DNA of 36,992 bases. Source: Penaeus vannamei. Taxonomy: Eukaryota > Arthropoda > Malacostraca > Decapoda > Penaeidae. The notes under the pieces were generated by a model. That model saw only the letters and a program-made list of their open reading frames with translations. It was not told where the DNA came from and made no database searches. Below are positions 10,876-21,384 of this stretch, one piece after another (position 1 is the first letter of the stretch; every line of letters begins with the position of its first letter). The stretch is taken from positions 13,526,861-13,563,852 of the forward strand of contig NC_091565.1 in NCBI RefSeq assembly GCF_042767895.1. The letters are read 5' to 3'. The translations under genes were made by a program, and so were the position numbers.

Positions 10876-11992
10876 CCTCTCTCTCTCCTCCTCTTCCCCC
10901 CTTCCTTTCTCCCTCCTCCTCCCTCCCTCTCCCCCCTCCTCCCTCCTCCCTCTCCCTCCTCCCTCTCTCCCTCCCCCCCTCCCCCCCTCTCTCCCCCCCC
11001 CTCTCTCCCCCTCCCCCTTCCCCCCCCCCCTCTCCCCCTCTTTTCTCCACCTTTTCCCCACCTCTCCCACTTTTCTCACCTCCCCCTTTTCTCCACCTCT
11101 CCCACTCTTTCTCCACCTCTCCCACTCTTTTTCCACCTCTCCCACTCTTTTTCCCCTCTCCCTCTTTCTCCCCTTCCCCTCTTTTTCCCCCCTCCCCCTC
11201 TTTCTCCACCTCTCCCCTCTTTCTCCACCCTCCCACTCTTTCTCCCCCCTCCCCTCTTTCTCCACCTCTCCCCCCTTTCTCCCCCTCCCACTCTTTTCCC
11301 CTCTCCCACTCTTTCTCCACCCTCCCACTTTTCTCCCCCCTCCCCCTCCTCCCCCCTCCCACTCTTTTCTCCACCTCCCACTCTTTTTCCCCTCCCCTCT
11401 TTTTCCCCTCTCCCCCTCTTTTTCCCCCCCCATTTTCTCCCCCTCTCCCCCCTTTCTCCACCTCTCCCACTCTTTCTCCCCCTCTCCCACTTTTCTCCCC
11501 CTCTCCCACTCTTTTTCCCCCCTCCCACTCTTTCTCCCCCTCCCCTCTTTTCCCCCTCCCTTTTCCCCTCTCCCCCTTTCTCCCCTCTCCCCCCCCCCTC
11601 CCCTTCCCCCCTTTTTCCTTTTCCCCCTCACCTCTCTTTTTTTATTTTCCCACCACTCCTCTCCTTCTTACCTTCCACCTTCATTTTTCCTCCCCCTTTT
11701 CCCCATTTCCCCTCCCCCCCCCCCCTCTTCCTCCTCTTTCCCTTTTTCCCCCCTCTCCCTTTTCTCCCTTCCTCCCCCCCCCCTTTCTCCCCTCCTCTCT
11801 TTCTCCTTCCTCTCTTCTCCTCTCCTCCTCTCTTTCTCCCTCTCCCTCCTTCCCTCTCCCTTCCCTCTTTTCTCCCCCCCCCTTTCCCCCCCTTTTTCCT
11901 CCCTTCCCTTTCCTTTCCCCCCCTTCCCCCTCCTTTCTCCCCCCCCTCCTCCCTTCCTTTCCCTCCCCTTTCCCCGGTTTTCCCCCCCTTTC
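10810..11992. repeat. 1.2-kb polypyrimidine domain with (CT)n and a 20-bp unit
   Basis: (CT)n occupies 10811-10871. The rest is nearly all C and T. From about 11040 to 11560 it contains irregular repeats of CTCCACCTCTCCCACTCTTT, exactly 20 bp apart at 11091, 11111 and 11131 and degenerate elsewhere. A pyrimidine strand lacks stop codons in plus frames, which explains the 539- and 417-codon open frames; they are serine/proline/phenylalanine/leucine strings and not genes. The mirror-like CT blocks could form intramolecular triplex DNA. Confidence 0.95.
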
Positions 11993-12138
11993 TTAAACCC
12001 CTCTCGGGGGAGTGTTTTTGGGCGAAATTATTTGGTGTAATAGAAATACAAGACGATGGGGGGGAGGATGGAGAAGTTGGAAATGAGATGGGGAAAAAAA
12101 AGAAAGAGGGGGGTATAGAGAGAAGAAAGGGGGGGAAA
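11993..12138. other. Short spacer, purine-rich in part
   Basis: A spacer between pyrimidine and GT domains, with G/A-rich sequence from about 12055 to 12138. No gene is visible. Confidence 0.5.
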
Positions 12139-12205
12139 AGTGTGTGTGTGTGTGTGTTTTGTTTTGTGTGTGTGTGTGTGCGTCTGTGTGGGTGTGGTGA
12201 AGAAT

Positions 12206-12265
<60 letters not shown>

Positions 12266-12337
12266 GTGCGTGTGCGTGTGCGTGTGCGTGTGCGTGCGTG
12301 TGCGTGTGCGTGTGTGTGCGTGTGGTGTGGGTGGCGT
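12139..12337. repeat. (GT)n array with GTGTGC variants on its 3' side
   Basis: The array starts with about eight GT copies, is broken by TTTTG and GGTGTGGTGAAGAA words, then has a long pure (GT)n at about 12209-12260. From about 12260 to 12335 most repeats carry GC (GTGCGT). The GC-rich variants sit almost wholly on the 3' side. Confidence 0.95.
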
Positions 12338-12345
12338 GCGGGCAA

Positions 12346-12415
12346 ATGCCTTTCTCTCTCTTCCCCTCCCCTCGCTAACCCTCCCCCTCTCTCACTCTCC
12401 CCTCTCTCCCCCTCT

Positions 12416-12511
<96 letters not shown>

Positions 12512-12672
12512 TCCTCTCCTCCTCCCATTCTCTCACTTTCTCATCCTCTCTCTCTCTCTCCCCCACCCCCTCCCTTCCTTCTTACCCTCCCCCGTTCCTC
12601 CACCCTTCCCGCCTCCCCTGCCCTCTCCCTCTCCCCCCGCCCTTCCCGCCTCCCCGCCCTTCCCCTTGCCCT
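12346..12672. repeat. Polypyrimidine tract with (CT)43
   Basis: C/T-only sequence directly follows the GT array. A pure (CT)n stretch spans 12421-12507, flanked by CCCTCTC and CCTTCC words and, from 12595, CCGCC-containing repeats (CCTTCCCGCCTCCCC twice, about 40 bp apart). Long plus-strand frames here arise from composition. Confidence 0.95.
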
Positions 12673-13173
12673 CTCGGCCACTCACGGCCTTCAGGATAAA
12701 GAGCAATTCGCATCCGCCCGGCCCGTATCGAACACTTTCCGGAAGAGTCCCCGAGGGCGCGGAGAAGGGCAATGGGGTGTGGCACAAGGACGCGCGATTC
12801 CCACCGCCCGAAACAAACTTTTTTTTTGCTCTCTCTCTTTCTTTCTCTTTCTATTTCTCTTTCCACACTCTCCTTCTCCTTCTACTTCTCCTCCTTCTTC
12901 TTCTTGACGCCGATAAACCAAGGAGCGATGTTTAAGAATGGAAGCACAGGGGTGAGGGTTGGGGTTGGGGTTGGGGGTGGGATGTGTAGAAAAGGGAGTA
13001 GGGGGAGGGGATATCAGAACACTCCCGGCCTTTCAAACGATACACGGAAAGAGTTGTCCAAGTATCACAGAAAATAGGAATTTACATGGCTTGCATGACT
13101 TTTTTTTCTTTTATGAAGATGGAACTGTGTGGGAACTTTTACATAAGGTGAATACAACAAAACAGAGATTTCC
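12673..13173. other. Unique sequence with pyrimidine and G-rich patches
   Basis: Positions 12680-12810 are unique and CpG-rich. Positions 12826-12905 are a short C/T tract ending in CTTCTTCTTCTT. Positions 12949-12982 are a G-rich motif listed separately. No gene was recognised. Confidence 0.5.
12949..12982 (+). repeat. GGGGTT repeats, quadruplex-capable
   Basis: Four or more G-tracts separated by TT or T occur in about 34 bases, with GGGTTGGGGTTGGGGTTGGG as the core. The spacing suits an intramolecular G-quadruplex. It differs from the arthropod telomere repeat TTAGG. Confidence 0.75.
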
Positions 13174-13192
13174 TGAGTGAGTGAGTGAGTGA

Positions 13193-13277
<85 letters not shown>

Positions 13278-13320
13278 CGTGTGCGTGTGCGTGTGCGTGT
13301 GCGTGTGCGTGTGTGTGCAT
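13174..13320. repeat. (GAGT)n-(GT)n-(GTGTGC)n compound array
   Basis: About six GAGT copies at 13174-13197 are followed by pure (GT)n to about 13270, an ATGT interruption, then about seven GTGTGC hexamers to 13318. The same three-part order occurs at 31590-31765. Confidence 0.96.
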
Positions 13321-13570
13321 ATATGTATATTACATATAGCGCTAGTGATTTCTCTACGATCAAATTATTAAAGCTTATAAGAGTAAGGGAAAGAAAAAAG
13401 GAACAATAAACGTTCATTCCGAAATATGCAAAGCACGGAGAAAAAATGAACGCAATAAAGGAAGAAAAAATATGCACGGTCTAGGTCCGTTTTGCTTGCA
13501 AACTCATATTTTCCCAGCCTTTATGGTTGAACTGACACATGGGTACCAAGGCTGTCAAGTGATAAATAGG
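13321..13570. other. Unique sequence, nothing recognised
   Basis: AT-rich unique DNA following the compound array. No gene, RNA or repeat was recognised. Confidence 0.4.
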
Positions 13571-13619
13571 TAAATTCTCACACAGACAAACACACCAACA
13601 CAAACATAGTCATTAACAT

Positions 13620-13658
<39 letters not shown>

Positions 13659-13790
13659 AAAATATCGTAAACAAGCGCAAACTTTGTACAGTTAAAAATA
13701 CATTCAGAAACATAAGAACATACATACACACAAATATATTCACATGCATATATATACACACGCACATACATCACACACATAAAAATAATA
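13571..13790. repeat. (CA)n array with decayed flanks
   Basis: Pure (CA)17 lies at 13625-13658. The left flank has ACACAG, AACACACC and CACGCACAC variants. The right flank has ACATACATACACACAAATATATTC-type degenerate words to about 13780. The GC variant lies on the 5' side of the CA strand, which is the 3' side of the GT strand. Confidence 0.85.
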
Positions 13791-13885
13791 AAGTGGACTG
13801 GGGTGCGCTTATATTGAAAAACATGGATAAGTAATTTTAAAAATAAAACAAATAAATAACAAAATGAAAATAAAAACGACAAATG

Positions 13886-13914
13886 ATAAATGAATAAATA
13901 AATAAATAAATAAC
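13886..13914. repeat. Short (AAAT)n array
   Basis: About six AAAT copies with one TGAA variant near the start. Confidence 0.85.
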
Positions 13915-14439
13915 ATAAACACTGCTTTCATACGCCCACATGCATTACTAACAAGGAAACACGCGCTCGCAAGAACTGCCAACCCACGCCCGTGTTTTGT
14001 AACCCCGCGCGCACATGTGTCGCACATAACGAGAAAGTTGCACGGAGAAAAACTGCATCTCTGAAGTTTGAGACAAAAGCTTGGGCGAGCGGGAGCGGGT
14101 TGCCTGGGGGACGAGGCAGGCTGGCTGAGGAAGCTGGGGTTGTTTTTCTCTGCCACGGCCTGCAATTTGCTCTCCCCCTGTTATTAGCTGCCCTTTCCAT
14201 GGCCTCGTTGCTATTCCTAGGCCTGCCCGACCCACTCGGTAGACTGTCAAGCCTTTGTGTTACGCCGACCTGCCATAGAGCGCCGACTGAGCTGCCTTTC
14301 CGGTGTCTTCCTCAGGACTGTGGTTCTGGCCTTTCATCAAGCCTCGTTTTGCCACTCGGCTCCGGAGACCTACTTTCTTATCCGCTCTCCCCTTGCGGTC
14401 TCCTTTTCTCGCCTCTTCCTGTACCCCTTTTTCTCCTAA
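13915..14439. other. Unique sequence of moderate GC, nothing recognised
   Basis: Frames of up to 190 codons cross this stretch, but they run into the downstream (CTT)n tract and show no family motif. No good splice sites, RNA gene or transposon ends were recognised. Confidence 0.45.
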
Positions 14440-14995
14440 GGCATATCTTCTCCACCACTCCTCTTCCTCTTTTTCTTCCTCTTCTTCTTCTTCTTCTTCT
14501 TCTTCTTCTTCTTCTTCTTCTTCTTCTTCTTCTTCTTCTTCTTCTTCTTCTTCTTTTTTCCTTGTAGTTTTCTTCATCCTCCAGTCTTTCTTTCTTCCTC
14601 TTCCTCTGTTTCTTATTTTATTCTCTTCTTCATTTTCTCTCGCTATCCTCCACCCTTTCACCTCCTCACTCCACCTCTTCCATCCTCCTCCCCCTCCCTT
14701 CCTTTTCCACTTCCTCCCTCCTTTCTCTTTTTTTTTGTATCTCCACCTCCACCTCTAACGCCCTTCCCTCCTCCCACCTCGTTCTCCTTTTTGTGCCTCC
14801 CCCACCATCGCCCTCCCATTCCCCTCCTCCTTCCCTCCTTCCTCCCTTCCCCCTCTTCCTCCTTCCTCCATCCTCCCTCTTCCTCTCTCCCTCCCTCCCT
14901 CTCCCTACCCTCCTCCTTCCCACTCCTCCTCCTCCTTCCCCACTCTCCTCGTCCATTCCTCATCCTCCACCCTTGCATTCTTTCTCGCCCTGCCT
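14440..14995. repeat. Polypyrimidine domain with (CTT)25
   Basis: A pure CTT/TTC array spans about 14480-14553. The rest to about 14990 is C/T-rich with CCTCC, CCTTCC and CTCCCTCC words. Plus-strand frames read as serine or leucine runs and the minus strand as glutamate runs. Confidence 0.95.
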
Positions 14996-15180
14996 GACAT
15001 ACTTCCTCCCTTCTCTTCCTGATAGCCGGCCTACCAGCCTGTCTCCCTCCCGTGCAGTCTGATGGGCCTCCTCATAGCCGCCCTTCCGCCTTCTTCTCGG
15101 AGCCAATCTCACCCGCCCGGATGACCTGCGATCCACAGCCTGCTTGGTGACCCGACCCTCCCCAGCACTGATTGTTAAGC
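14996..15180. other. Unique spacer between opposed pyrimidine and purine domains
   Basis: About 185 bp of unique, GC-moderate DNA separating a polypyrimidine block on its left from a polypurine block on its right. No gene was recognised. Confidence 0.5.
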
Positions 15181-15501
15181 AAATGAGGGTAAGGAGGGGG
15201 GAGAGAAGGCAATCGAGAGGGAGGGAAGGAAGGGGGCGAGAAGGCAGGCGGGGGGGGGGGAGAGGGGAAGAGAAGGTAGACGGGGTTGGGGGAGGAGGAA
15301 GAGGAAGGGGAGGAAGGGAAGGGGGAAGGAGGTAGGAGGAAGGTGGAGGGGAAGAGAAGGTAGGTAGGGAGAGAGAAGGAAAGGAAGGGGAGAAGGCGTG
15401 TGAGAAAGAGCAGGACCGAGAGAAATGGAGATGAAAAAAAAAGGGGAAAAAAATAAAGATCAAAAGCGAAAAAAGGTGGTGGAATCAAAAAGAGGGAGAA
15501 A

Positions 15502-15563
<62 letters not shown>

Positions 15564-15635
15564 AGAGAGAAGAGAGAGAGAGAGAAAGAAAAGAGAAAAA
15601 GAGAAGGAAGAAGAGAAGAGAGAAGGAAGAAAAGA

Positions 15636-15680
<45 letters not shown>

Positions 15681-15728
15681 AGAGAGAAAGAGAGAGAGAG
15701 GGAGAGAGAAAGAGAGAGAGAGAGAACT
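15181..15728. repeat. Polypurine domain with a 45-base G run and (GA)n
   Basis: Plus-strand A/G sequence: GGAAGG/GGGGAGG words at 15190-15400, a pure G run at 15510-15554 (45 bases), then GAGAGA/GAAGAA words. Nearly pure (GA)n lies at about 15640-15672. A G run this long is exceptional and its length may not be reliable. Confidence 0.93.
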
Positions 15729-16120
15729 AGACAGACAGACATACAAACAAACAAACAGACACAAAAAGCGAGAAAGAAACTAGGGCACGGGAGAGAGAAC
15801 AAAAAGCAAAGAAAAACAAAGCTTTGAGGCGAGTAAGCAAAAATCCCGTCTCGCCCCCCCCCCCTCCTTGGCTTCTCCCCGCGGAACCTGACACCGCCCG
15901 CGCGCCCGCCCTCTCCAAGACAAAGGGCGGCCCGGCCATCACTTTCATTATCGATAATTATTCATATTATCGTCCTCCCTTACCCATACTTTAGCCACAG
16001 AAAGGTCGATCATAAATAAGACGGAAATTATCATATTAATATGCTGCTGATAATGATTATTATGCCTCCATTATGCGTGTGGTTAATGGAGGCATAGTTA
16101 ACACCACTACATTACTAATG
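15729..16120. other. Unique sequence, nothing recognised
   Basis: Starts with a short GACAGACAGACATACAAACAAACAAA-like tetranucleotide patch (15729-15765), then unique DNA with one C run (15857-15868). The word TTATGCCTCCATTA near 16060 and the near-reverse TTAATGGAGGCATA at 16083-16096 form a small inverted repeat. Confidence 0.5.
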
Positions 16121-16121
16121 A

Positions 16122-16158
16122 TAAAGGTGATGAAAATGATGTTGATGATGATATATAG

Positions 16159-16200
<42 letters not shown>

Positions 16201-16226
16201 CGATGTCGATGATGATGATAATGATG
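16122..16226. repeat. (GAT)n array
   Basis: About 14 uninterrupted ATG/GAT copies lie at 16159-16200, flanked by degenerate copies (GATGAAAATGATGTTGATGATG on the left, CGATGTCGATGATGATGATAATGATG-type on the right). In-frame translation gives an aspartate run with no gene around it. Confidence 0.95.
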
Positions 16227-16492
16227 CACAACAACAATACAACAATAACAAACGTTCAACGTCACCTCAACAAGGGATATTAAACTAAAGAATATCTCTT
16301 TCTCTGGCCTTCCCATTTTTCCAAACGTCGAAGAATGCATTATACTAAGATAAGGCTTTACAAGGAGTTAATTATACTCTTTTTTCATAGGGGAATGTAC
16401 AAGTGGGGGGAAAGGGGGGGGGGTGGGGTTTTTTTATGTGATGTATGGTGTGATGTGTGGTGTGGGTGGATGGTGGTGGATGTGGGGGGGGG
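16227..16492. other. Unique sequence ending in GT/G-rich gap edge
   Basis: Nothing recognised to about 16400. From 16405 to the gap the plus strand is G/T-rich with runs of up to ten G. Confidence 0.5.
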
Positions 16493-16992
16493 NNNNNNNN
16501 NNNNNNNNNNNNNNNNNNNNNNNNNNNNNNNNNNNNNNNNNNNNNNNNNNNNNNNNNNNNNNNNNNNNNNNNNNNNNNNNNNNNNNNNNNNNNNNNNNNN
16601 NNNNNNNNNNNNNNNNNNNNNNNNNNNNNNNNNNNNNNNNNNNNNNNNNNNNNNNNNNNNNNNNNNNNNNNNNNNNNNNNNNNNNNNNNNNNNNNNNNNN
16701 NNNNNNNNNNNNNNNNNNNNNNNNNNNNNNNNNNNNNNNNNNNNNNNNNNNNNNNNNNNNNNNNNNNNNNNNNNNNNNNNNNNNNNNNNNNNNNNNNNNN
16801 NNNNNNNNNNNNNNNNNNNNNNNNNNNNNNNNNNNNNNNNNNNNNNNNNNNNNNNNNNNNNNNNNNNNNNNNNNNNNNNNNNNNNNNNNNNNNNNNNNNN
16901 NNNNNNNNNNNNNNNNNNNNNNNNNNNNNNNNNNNNNNNNNNNNNNNNNNNNNNNNNNNNNNNNNNNNNNNNNNNNNNNNNNNNNNNNNNNN
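16493..16992. other. Assembly gap of 500 N
   Basis: Exactly 500 unknown bases, a round number suggesting a placeholder and not a measured length. The left edge is a G run after GT/GGTGG-rich sequence, and the right edge leads within 50 bp into G-rich polypurine DNA, so unreadable G-rich repeats probably caused it. Confidence 0.99.
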
Positions 16993-17033
16993 CATCATCG
17001 CCTGACAGCCTTATGAACCGGGGGAAAAGTAGT

Positions 17034-17307
<274 letters not shown>

Positions 17308-17514
17308 GAATGAGTGTGTGTGTATGCGAGCGTGCCCGTGAGCGTGTCTTCTTGCATACACATACACGTCACTAAGAATTTTCCAACACAATCTGACGTG
17401 ACACGAACCGGTCAATCAGCAAAATCAATGTCTCTGACATCCAGGACCACGAACACAGTCGCACACACTAAGCAAATCTAATCAAATCGCTCACTGGAAA
17501 TTACGTTACAGTAT
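17308..17514. other. Unique sequence, nothing recognised
   Basis: Short unique stretch between the purine tract and the CA array. Confidence 0.4.
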
Positions 17515-17769
<255 letters not shown>

Positions 17770-17887
17770 CTTGTACCCAAAGTAAAATCCCTATTATTTC
17801 CTTTCTTGAATCGAACCTTATTCATGCGATGCTAGATCGCCATTTTGCACAAACGTGTGGCTTCCCCGTATCTATTCTTTCCCTACC
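17770..17887. other. Unique spacer
   Basis: Spacer before the 55-bp minisatellite. It may include a very diverged extra unit (TGCTAGATCGCC at about 17829). Confidence 0.35.
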
Positions 17888-18050
17888 AATGCCTTACAAT
17901 GCATGACACACATTTCATCTCGAGAACGTATTTCCCCTATTAATGCTCTAGAATGCGTCGCACATTCTCCTCATCTCTAGAACATATTTCCCCTATTAAT
18001 GCTCTAAAATCCATGGCACACATTCGTTTCATCCCTAAAACGCTCGGCAG
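17888..18050. repeat. ~55-bp minisatellite, three copies
   Basis: Units start AATGCYYTA-AATGC and contain a CACA-CATTTCATCTC-like middle and a GAACRTATTTCCCCTATT-like end. Boundaries are 17888-17941 (54 bp), 17942-17997 (56 bp) and 17998 to about 18050. Copies 1 and 2 share an exact TATTTCCCCTATTAATGC junction. Confidence 0.85.
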
Positions 18051-18493
18051 ACCCGTGCAAATGCCTGCAATTACATTCCTTCCTCATACCCGCTATGTGT
18101 CGCCACTGCTCCCTTCCTCTACAGCGCGTCTACAGGAGGTTTTCCCTTACGGATCGCGCGGAACCACGGCCTCCTCCCCTTCGCAAGGAGAAGCTAACGA
18201 CGCCCTCTTCTCCCATGGCGGAGACCCGGATCCCCAGGCGAAGATGCCGGGCGCTCTCACTATTTACCGTTCCAATTACCTTCACTTCCGCCTTACCTAA
18301 TACATCTATTAAGCGTTTTCTTCCATTAGGATAAATCTTTCCTTTCTCGTCTGGGTTCGTCTGACGGCTCGCTTATGATCCTGCCGTCCTCAGCCTTTCT
18401 TCCTACTTCCGGTATCTTTCCTCCCTTTATCTATAACTGTCGGTTTCGGATTGCATGATCTATGTGTATATGTGAATGAAGATCAATAGATAC
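18051..18493. other. Unique sequence, nothing recognised
   Basis: Unique DNA with a CpG-containing patch at 18120-18255. One plus-strand frame of 115 codons crosses the minisatellite and this region but shows no recognisable domain. Confidence 0.45.
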
Positions 18494-18760
18494 AGGGAGG
18501 GAGAGAGGAAGATAGGGAGGGAGAGAGAGGAAGAGAGGGAGGGAGAGAGAGGAAGAGAGGGAGGGAGAGAGAGGAAGAGAGGGAGGGAGAGGAAGAGAGG
18601 GAGGGAGAGAGACGAAGAGAGGAAGGGAGAGAGACGAGGGAGAGGAAGGGAGAGGGGGGAGGGAGGGAGGGAGGGAGGAGAGGGAGAGAGGGAGAGAGGG
18701 AGAGAGGGAGGGAGGGAAGGGAGGGAGGGAGGGGAGGGAGGGGGAGGGAGAAGGAGAGAG
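18494..18760. repeat. Polypurine minisatellite (~20-22-bp units)
   Basis: GGGAGGGAGA recurs at about 18495, 18515, 18537, 18559, 18581 and 18599, separated by GAGAGGAAGAGA-like words. The unit is therefore about 22 bp with shorter variants. From about 18650 it becomes irregular GGGAGGGAGG. Confidence 0.85.
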
Positions 18761-19337
<577 letters not shown>

Positions 19338-19830
19338 GAGAGAGAGACCGAGACACCGAGAGAGAGGGGGTGAGGGGGGGGGTGGAGGCGAAAAGTGCAT
19401 AGACCAATATGTGAAGTATCTGGCCAAAGCTCCTCGTCCCTCGAGTCAACATCCCGGCGAGTAATGGGATCCTCGCGCAGGGGAGTCGCCCTTGTTGTGC
19501 CAAGACGTTCGCCAAGCGGAGGGAGTTCATCTGCGTGATGGGCGCCGCCTCGAGCAAATATTTGGACCCGCATATGCGACAGGAGCTAACCCAGACTGCT
19601 TATCATAATTATCTGCAGCTAGGCTCCCTTTAATTATTTCGGTGCGCCAGGCGCTTCACCCTCCGCCACTATGCCTATATACATGCTTCTCTCGCTCTCG
19701 TTCACTCTCTCTCTCCTTTCTCACTCTCCTTCCGTGCTCTTTCATTGTCTCTTCTTCTCACCCCCCTTATACCCAAGGACATACAAACAAAAAAACTCCT
19801 ACAGAAAGAAATTAAACATCAACATCGCTA
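19338..19830. other. Unique CpG-rich patch, then pyrimidine-rich patch
   Basis: Positions 19385-19665 are unique and relatively CpG-rich, and contain a 31-codon open frame in good start context at 19538-19633 (see findings). Positions 19680-19765 are C/T-rich. No established gene was recognised. Confidence 0.5.
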
Positions 19831-20015
<185 letters not shown>

Positions 20016-20392
20016 CGAGGCACACTTATCATCTCCCTGCTAGAACTTCCCTTACGCAAGCATCTCTCGGGGTTTCATATCAGCAGGAAACGCACAGCCC
20101 CTTCCTGCTCCTCCCTCTCGTCCATTTAACTTTGCCTTTTCATTTCCCTTCCCTTTTCTCCTTTCCCTCCAGAATCTCTTCATTTTCTTCCTTCTTCCCC
20201 CTTTCCTTCTCTTTCCATTTTCTTTTCCTTCCTTTGCTCCCCTCTTTCCTCCCTCAAAGTCTGGTTCTTTTACAGGAAAAATACTTGTGTCAGAAATGGA
20301 GAATAACAAAAAGAATGCAATAAGTTTATGTAACCTATAGTCTACAGATGTAGCCTATATTGGTGTATGTCAAAACCGTCTCTGTGCGCTGT

Positions 20393-20393
<1 letters not shown>
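20016..20393. other. Unique sequence, C/T-rich in part
   Basis: Positions 20090-20260 are pyrimidine-rich on the plus strand. The rest is unique. No gene was recognised. Confidence 0.45.

Positions 20394-20458
<65 letters not shown>
20394..20458. repeat. (TGTC)n tetranucleotide array
   Basis: About 16 TGTC/CTGT copies with one TTTG interruption near 20445. Confidence 0.97.
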
Positions 20459-20653
20459 CCACTCTCCCTGTCCCCTCTCTCTTTCTTTCCCTCTCCTGAT
20501 CATTTTGAAAGTTGGTCATACGTAGCTGCACAATAAAAAAAATAAATAAATAAAAAAATAAGTTTGATCATCATAATAATAACAATAATAGTATTAGTAT
20601 TACCAGTAATAGTAATTGTGATAATAATGATAATATCTAGAAGCACTCTGCAC

Positions 20654-21000
20654 ATACCCCCGCCAAGGCAACAGAGTCACTAATGCAATAGAAATATTCA
20701 CACTTGAAGAATTACATTAAAATCATTACTTCCTGAAGTACACTGGTGACGCCCGTAAACATAATGATAATAATGGTTACCCCTATTGCATTGGCAATAG
20801 GGGTAACTGATGCAAACATTTGAAAAAATCTGGATCCGGATCATGATCCGAATCACCACCAAAATTTAATGGCATCTAAGGCTAAGGCACATCTCTGGTA
20901 AAAAAAATTATAACTTTTTGAGTTATCCTGCTTACAAAATGAACACAAAACAAACTAACCAACGCTATCAAAAACATAAAACTCCTTGGAGGAGGTAATA
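20654..21000. mobile_element. Dispersed non-autonomous repeat with terminal inverted repeats
   Basis: The ends form an imperfect inverted repeat: TACCCCCGCCAAGG at 20655-20668 against the complement of CCTTGGAGGAGGTA at 20984-20997 (12 of 14 match). Inside are the self-complementary CTGGATCCGGATCATGATCC region (20830-20849), ATCACCACCAAAATTTAATGG (20851-20871), AACTTTTTGAGTTATCCTGC (20912-20931) and CATAAAACTCCTTGGAGGAG. I recognise these words as typical of a dispersed repeat found in many marine invertebrate and fish genomes; its class is uncertain to me. There is no coding capacity. A trinucleotide run (about 20758-20775) interrupts it just before a strong hairpin. The length of about 347 bp fits a miniature inverted-repeat element, but no target-site duplication was identified because the right flank is AAT-type sequence. 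Confidence 0.7.
20776..20807. repeat. Perfect 14-bp hairpin inside the dispersed repeat
   Basis: GTTACCCCTATTGC at 20776-20789 is exactly complementary to 20794-20807, with the four-base loop ATTG. A related, less perfect version occurs near 10282-10304. Confidence 0.9.
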
Positions 21001-21005
21001 CTACA

Positions 21006-21171
21006 CCTACTACTACTAATAATAATAATAACATTAATAATATTATTAATAATAACAACAATAATAATAATAACAACAATAATAGCAATAAGGACAATAA
21101 TAATAATATCAAAAACATTAATAACAACAACAATAAGAAAAACAACAATAATTAGAGAACCATACCAATAA
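21006..21171. repeat. Degenerate AAT/AAC trinucleotide region
   Basis: Interleaved AATAAT and AACAAC words, with ACT and AGC variants, adjoining the right end of the dispersed repeat. Confidence 0.85.
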
Positions 21172-21212
21172 TACTGACGATGATGATAAAGATGGATAAA
21201 GATAAGAGGTAT

Positions 21213-21219
21213 GATGATT

Positions 21220-21284
<65 letters not shown>

Positions 21285-21302
21285 GAAGAAGAAGATGATC
21301 AC

Positions 21303-21381
<79 letters not shown>
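21213..21381. repeat. (GAT)n-(GAA)n-(AAT)n compound array
   Basis: About 21 ATG/GAT copies (21220-21282) pass through four GAA copies (21282-21294) and a GATGATCAC junction into about 26 AAT copies (21303-21381). The order suggests successive single-base changes (GAT to GAA to AAT) followed by expansion. Confidence 0.96.

Positions 21382-21384
<3 letters not shown>

Noticed and set aside
10377..12040. Plus-strand open frames of 539 and 417 codons
   Set aside because: Pyrimidine-only DNA has no stop codons in plus frames. The translations are low-complexity Ser/Pro/Phe/Leu strings overlapping in different frames.
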